Origin: Longimicrobium sp.
GTDB taxonomy: Bacteria > Gemmatimonadota > Gemmatimonadetes > Longimicrobiales > Longimicrobiaceae
Assembly (NCBI GenBank): GCA_036389135.1
Contig: DASVQP010000063.1
Span: 56,604 to 120,603 of the forward strand
Direction: 5' to 3'
Length of the DNA stretch: 64,000 nt
Shown: positions 61,513 to 64,000 of the stretch, piece by piece
Layout of the letters: the number at the start of each line of letters is the position of its first letter
How positions within the stretch are numbered: the first letter of the stretch is position 1
Notes under the pieces: generated by a model
Databases searched by the model: none
Told to the model about the DNA's origin: nothing
The model's input: the letters and a program-made list of their open reading frames with translations, nothing else
Program-made: the position numbers and the translations under genes

Positions 61513-61879
61513 CCGACGATCCGCTACGCCCCCCGCCCCGGAATGCCCGGCACCATAGTCTCAGCTATATCGCCAGCTCGCACTTTCTACTCGCGAGTTC
61601 CAGTGGGCAGAGAGAGTTCCTCCTGTCTTCACCATCTACATGCGCTCCATCGGGCTCCGTCAGCAAACCCGGGGGAGCAAACACCCGTCGTCCCGCCAAG
61701 CGGATGTGCAACGATGGGACCTCAAATCGGCGCCCTGCGTTTGGCGGCGGAAGCCTCTTGACGTCGCGCTAGCATAAGATGACATTAAGTGCGCGCTCCA
61801 CCGCGTTACTCCTCGACGGAGCAACATCCAGTTGCGCTAAGCTGGCTCGGAAATCACACCAACAACCAGGGACGGCAAC
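61513..61879. other. Intergenic region upstream of 61880, nothing clear
   Basis: About 365 bases of lower GC content between divergent transcripts. TTGACG at 61758-61763 could be a -35 box, but the best -10 (GACATT) is poor. No repeat family or gene recognised. Confidence 0.4.
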
Positions 61880-62878
61880 ATGCCTCAGACGGGGAAGGCG
61901 TTCGGATCATTACCGTCTGGAATTCGGGTCCGGTGGCTGTCGCGGCAGGCCGCCGCGACGTACTTGGGCGTCGCGCTCCTCGGCGGGTGTGATAGGATCC
62001 AGCCTCTTGTCACCGACACACCTGCCGTTGCTCTCCGCGTGGCGGAGTTCGTCGCCGGCGATGCGGCGCGGAACCTGGGTAGCGAAGGTCGGTTTACGCT
62101 CGCCGCGGCGGCCAGCCCTACGGGCGTTCCAATCATCACCGCGGAACGTGCAGGAGAGCTCGCTCTGGCGAACGTTCGTACGTTCGCTCCATCGTTCCTG
62201 GGGGGATGGGAACAGGACAGGGGGGCATCCATCGACGTGCGGTCCCTCAGGATAGACTCAAGAATTTTCTATGCGGAGACACCGTACGACATCTTCCCGG
62301 AAGGGTACCACCCGGCGTACCGGCGGAGTTTCGGGCCATACTATCTCGTCCGGCTCGTGTCCGGATCGACTCCCGTATTGCTGGTCGCGGTCTCTGCGTA
62401 CAGCACTGACGTGCGTGTCGAAAAGAATGGCAAGCTGAGTCTACCCGCCGTGGGTGGCGACGAGTTCTTCGAACTCGCCATTTCATCGGTGCCCAACGCG
62501 GGCTTTCAGCCGATCCAACCTGAGGAAGCCGTCGAGCGGGTCGGACGACTCACCGGTGGGCGCACGGAGGAGGTACCCGAGTTGATCCTGCGCGGGGTTC
62601 GCGAACATCCCGCGACGGCCCTTTGGAAAGTGTCACTGGACCGAGCGGTTCCGCTGAAGGAGGCAAAGGGTGATCGGCGAGTATCGGCCCGGACTCTGTA
62701 CGTCGGCCCGGGGGGGACGTTGTTCGTTCCTGCCGCCTCGACTCCCCGGTCCGACCGTGGAGTGTTCCGGTCCGACCCATCTGGCAGAACATCCGCGAAA
62801 GCAGTCGCAGAAGTTCGGGTTCGCAGCGGTCGCATTGCCGCGTTCGACGAGGTTGTCATCGATCCAGCGGGGAGGTAG
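61880..62878 (+). CDS. lipoprotein of unknown function
   Basis: 332 residues. A hydrophobic stretch followed by LLGGC (Cys37) looks like a lipobox after a long N-terminus with a twin-Arg-free basic region. The mature part is beta-rich and not recognised. It contains RIDSRIFYAETPYDIFPEGY and a C-terminal low-complexity basic run. ATG 61880 chosen; no strong ribosome binding site. Its TAG lies five bases before the next gene, whose ribosome binding site it includes, so the two are an operon. Codon use is less GC-biased than in the leu genes. Confidence 0.6.
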   Translation: MPQTGKAFGSLPSGIRVRWLSRQAAATYLGVALLGGCDRIQPLVTDTPAVALRVAEFVAGDAARNLGSEGRFTLAAAASPTGVPIITAERAGELALANVRTFAPSFLGGWEQDRGASIDVRSLRIDSRIFYAETPYDIFPEGYHPAYRRSFGPYYLVRLVSGSTPVLLVAVSAYSTDVRVEKNGKLSLPAVGGDEFFELAISSVPNAGFQPIQPEEAVERVGRLTGGRTEEVPELILRGVREHPATALWKVSLDRAVPLKEAKGDRRVSARTLYVGPGGTLFVPAASTPRSDRGVFRSDPSGRTSAKAVAEVRVRSGRIAAFDEVVIDPAGR

Positions 62879-62883
62879 GAACC

Positions 62884-63894
62884 ATGAAAAAAGGACCTGC
62901 CCGCGTGCTGGGAGCAGTGCTCTCGATCGCGGTGCTCTCAGCGTGTACTGGGGATGAACTCCAAAACTGTCCCCCCATCGATCACACGCAGGGCGCAAAC
63001 GTGTATCAACTCGAGTACGAGCTGACTATCCCTTCGAAGTGTCCCGTTCCAATTGGAGCGAGGGGTGAGGAAAAGACCGCGGGCGCTCGCATATTCGACA
63101 ACGGCGCGCCAGACTTCACGTACGCGGAAGTCGTAATGCAAAACTCGGAGCGCGAATTGCTGGTGCGCAGGTTGTTCCGATTTGTGAACGACGGAGGCCG
63201 GTATGGGGCTGTGCCGAGAACGACCTACAAGGCCGCCACAGGAGATTATGGCGGGTTTAATTTGAACAACAAGTTCGACTACGGCATCTTTGCCGTAACA
63301 AACAACGCGGTCGAGGCCAGCGCTCAGGACCCGTTCGGCCAGGTACAGATCACCTACACGGGCTCGGGAATGCGGGCATCGGTCGGTGGTCCGACGATTC
63401 CGCTGAACAATACGACGCACACATGGAGCGCCATTGCGTCCGGCGGTATTGCGCCGTACACGTACAACTGGTACCGCGATGGGACCTGGGTCGGAAACGG
63501 CTCCACCTATACCGGTGCAACCGGCACACAGGATTTCAATCTTCTGGCAGAGGTGACCGACGCTGCCATGGTGGTCAGGAACGGCGTCATGCCTGTGGAT
63601 GTCGATGGCGTACTGGTTTCGATCAGCGGCCCGAGTCTGGTGTACGCCAGCCAGGGTGGGGGAACGTGGACCGCTTCCGGTCAGGGGGGCCAGCTCCCCT
63701 ACAACTTTGACTGGTTCCTGGATGGCGTTCACGTCGCGACGGGCGACACCTTTTCCAGCTACACGGGTGAGGGCGGGCACCAAGTTGGGGTGCGAATCCG
63801 AGACGGCACCGGTACCTCACATGAGGCCTTCATAAGAGTGGTGGGGATCGGCAATGAAACTTGCGAGCCCGTACCGCCCGCCGTGGCGTGTTGA
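62884..63894 (+). CDS. lipoprotein with two PKD/Ig-like repeats
   Basis: 336 residues. MKKGPARVLGAVLSIAVLSAC with lipobox LSAC. The C-terminal half holds two related segments, THTWSAIASGGIAPYTYNWY and GGTWTASGQGGQLPYNFDWF, each followed by a DG(T/V)xV turn and a YTG tail; they resemble PKD-like Ig folds common on cell surfaces and in adhesins. The N-terminal half is not recognised. GGGGAGGTAGGAACC precedes the ATG. Probably exposed on the surface along with the lipoprotein upstream. Confidence 0.65.
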   Translation: MKKGPARVLGAVLSIAVLSACTGDELQNCPPIDHTQGANVYQLEYELTIPSKCPVPIGARGEEKTAGARIFDNGAPDFTYAEVVMQNSERELLVRRLFRFVNDGGRYGAVPRTTYKAATGDYGGFNLNNKFDYGIFAVTNNAVEASAQDPFGQVQITYTGSGMRASVGGPTIPLNNTTHTWSAIASGGIAPYTYNWYRDGTWVGNGSTYTGATGTQDFNLLAEVTDAAMVVRNGVMPVDVDGVLVSISGPSLVYASQGGGTWTASGQGGQLPYNFDWFLDGVHVATGDTFSSYTGEGGHQVGVRIRDGTGTSHEAFIRVVGIGNETCEPVPPAVAC

Positions 63895-64000
63895 GCGCCA
63901 ACGTCCGGCGCTAGGAAAAGCGTTGGGGGTTCCGGGCTCTTTACGCCTCAGAAGCACCCCAGGGACGAAGCAGCGAGGGGCGGGCGCCGGCATCGGCGCC
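63895..64000. other. 3' end of the window, nothing recognised
   Basis: About 106 bases after the last stop; no ORF, hairpin or repeat was recognised. Confidence 0.5.

Noticed and set aside
61459..61761. 100-residue open frame upstream of the leu operon
   Set aside because: Overlaps the leuA promoter in the other direction, no ribosome binding site, no motif, irregular composition.
1..64000. tRNA, rRNA, T-box or riboswitch
   Set aside because: I looked through the larger gaps and saw no cloverleaf, T-box core or known aptamer; a covariance-model scan would be needed to be certain.

Overview
Organism. The window is very GC-rich, gene-dense DNA from a diderm bacterium: many proteins carry Sec or lipobox signals. 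The orphan FtsX-like (ADOP-type) ABC permeases, a caa3 oxidase cluster, carboxypeptidase-regulatory-domain secreted proteins, an ABC-2 permease/M1 peptidase fusion and many palindromic intergenic repeats together suggest Gemmatimonadota, perhaps the Longimicrobium lineage. That placement is inferred from gene content; no rRNA or tRNA gene was seen.

Layout. 1-7054 (+): the 3' end of an XoxJ-like periplasmic binding protein, a c-type cytochrome lipoprotein, cytochrome oxidase subunits II (with fused cytochrome c), I and III, a small membrane protein, a CtaG-like assembly factor and a second cytochrome c lipoprotein; this reads as a respiratory branch possibly fed by a quinoprotein dehydrogenase upstream. 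7101-9895: an MscS-type channel and a GT4 glycosyltransferase. 10262-18561 (-): PAS/GAF histidine kinase, CNNM/CBS transporter, M23-like peptidase lipoprotein, a beta-propeller-like secreted protein, a KhtT/KhtU potassium-proton antiporter pair and a response regulator. 18898-24116 (+): two orphan ABC permeases separated by a 310-bp inverted-repeat element. 24441-28941 (-): NTF2-like and PD40 secreted proteins, then a BlaI / M56 peptidase / polysaccharide deacetylase operon in which the M56 protein ends in an intact-looking lytic transglycosylase domain. 29129-32771: methyltransferase, secreted proteins, DUF1835 protein and DinB-like protein. 32795-36267: a palindrome-bearing promoter, a PadR regulator and a third orphan permease. 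36273-41162: GNAT acetyltransferase, a secreted protein, and a BlaI/BlaR1 pair divergent from a class A beta-lactamase-like gene, with three TACGA-N6-TCGTA operator-like sites between them. 42433-53043: secreted S8 protease; an overlapping KaiC-like ATPase / receiver-histidine-kinase pair; an ABC ATPase with an ABC-2 permease/M1 peptidase fusion. 53276-56524: a cluster of poorly characterised proteins. 56638-61339 (-): leuACDB, with a good promoter upstream. 61880-63894: two secreted lipoproteins of unknown function.

How the genes work together. The clearest functional units are the oxidase cluster, the leucine operon, KhtTU, the KaiC-histidine kinase pair, and two BlaI-controlled envelope-sensing systems: one with a penicillin-binding-type output domain, the other with a lytic transglycosylase in the same position.

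Intergenic DNA. At least seven families of palindromic repeats are scattered through the gaps, and several run into coding sequence (the ctaG N-terminus, the mscS C-terminus and the M1 fusion).
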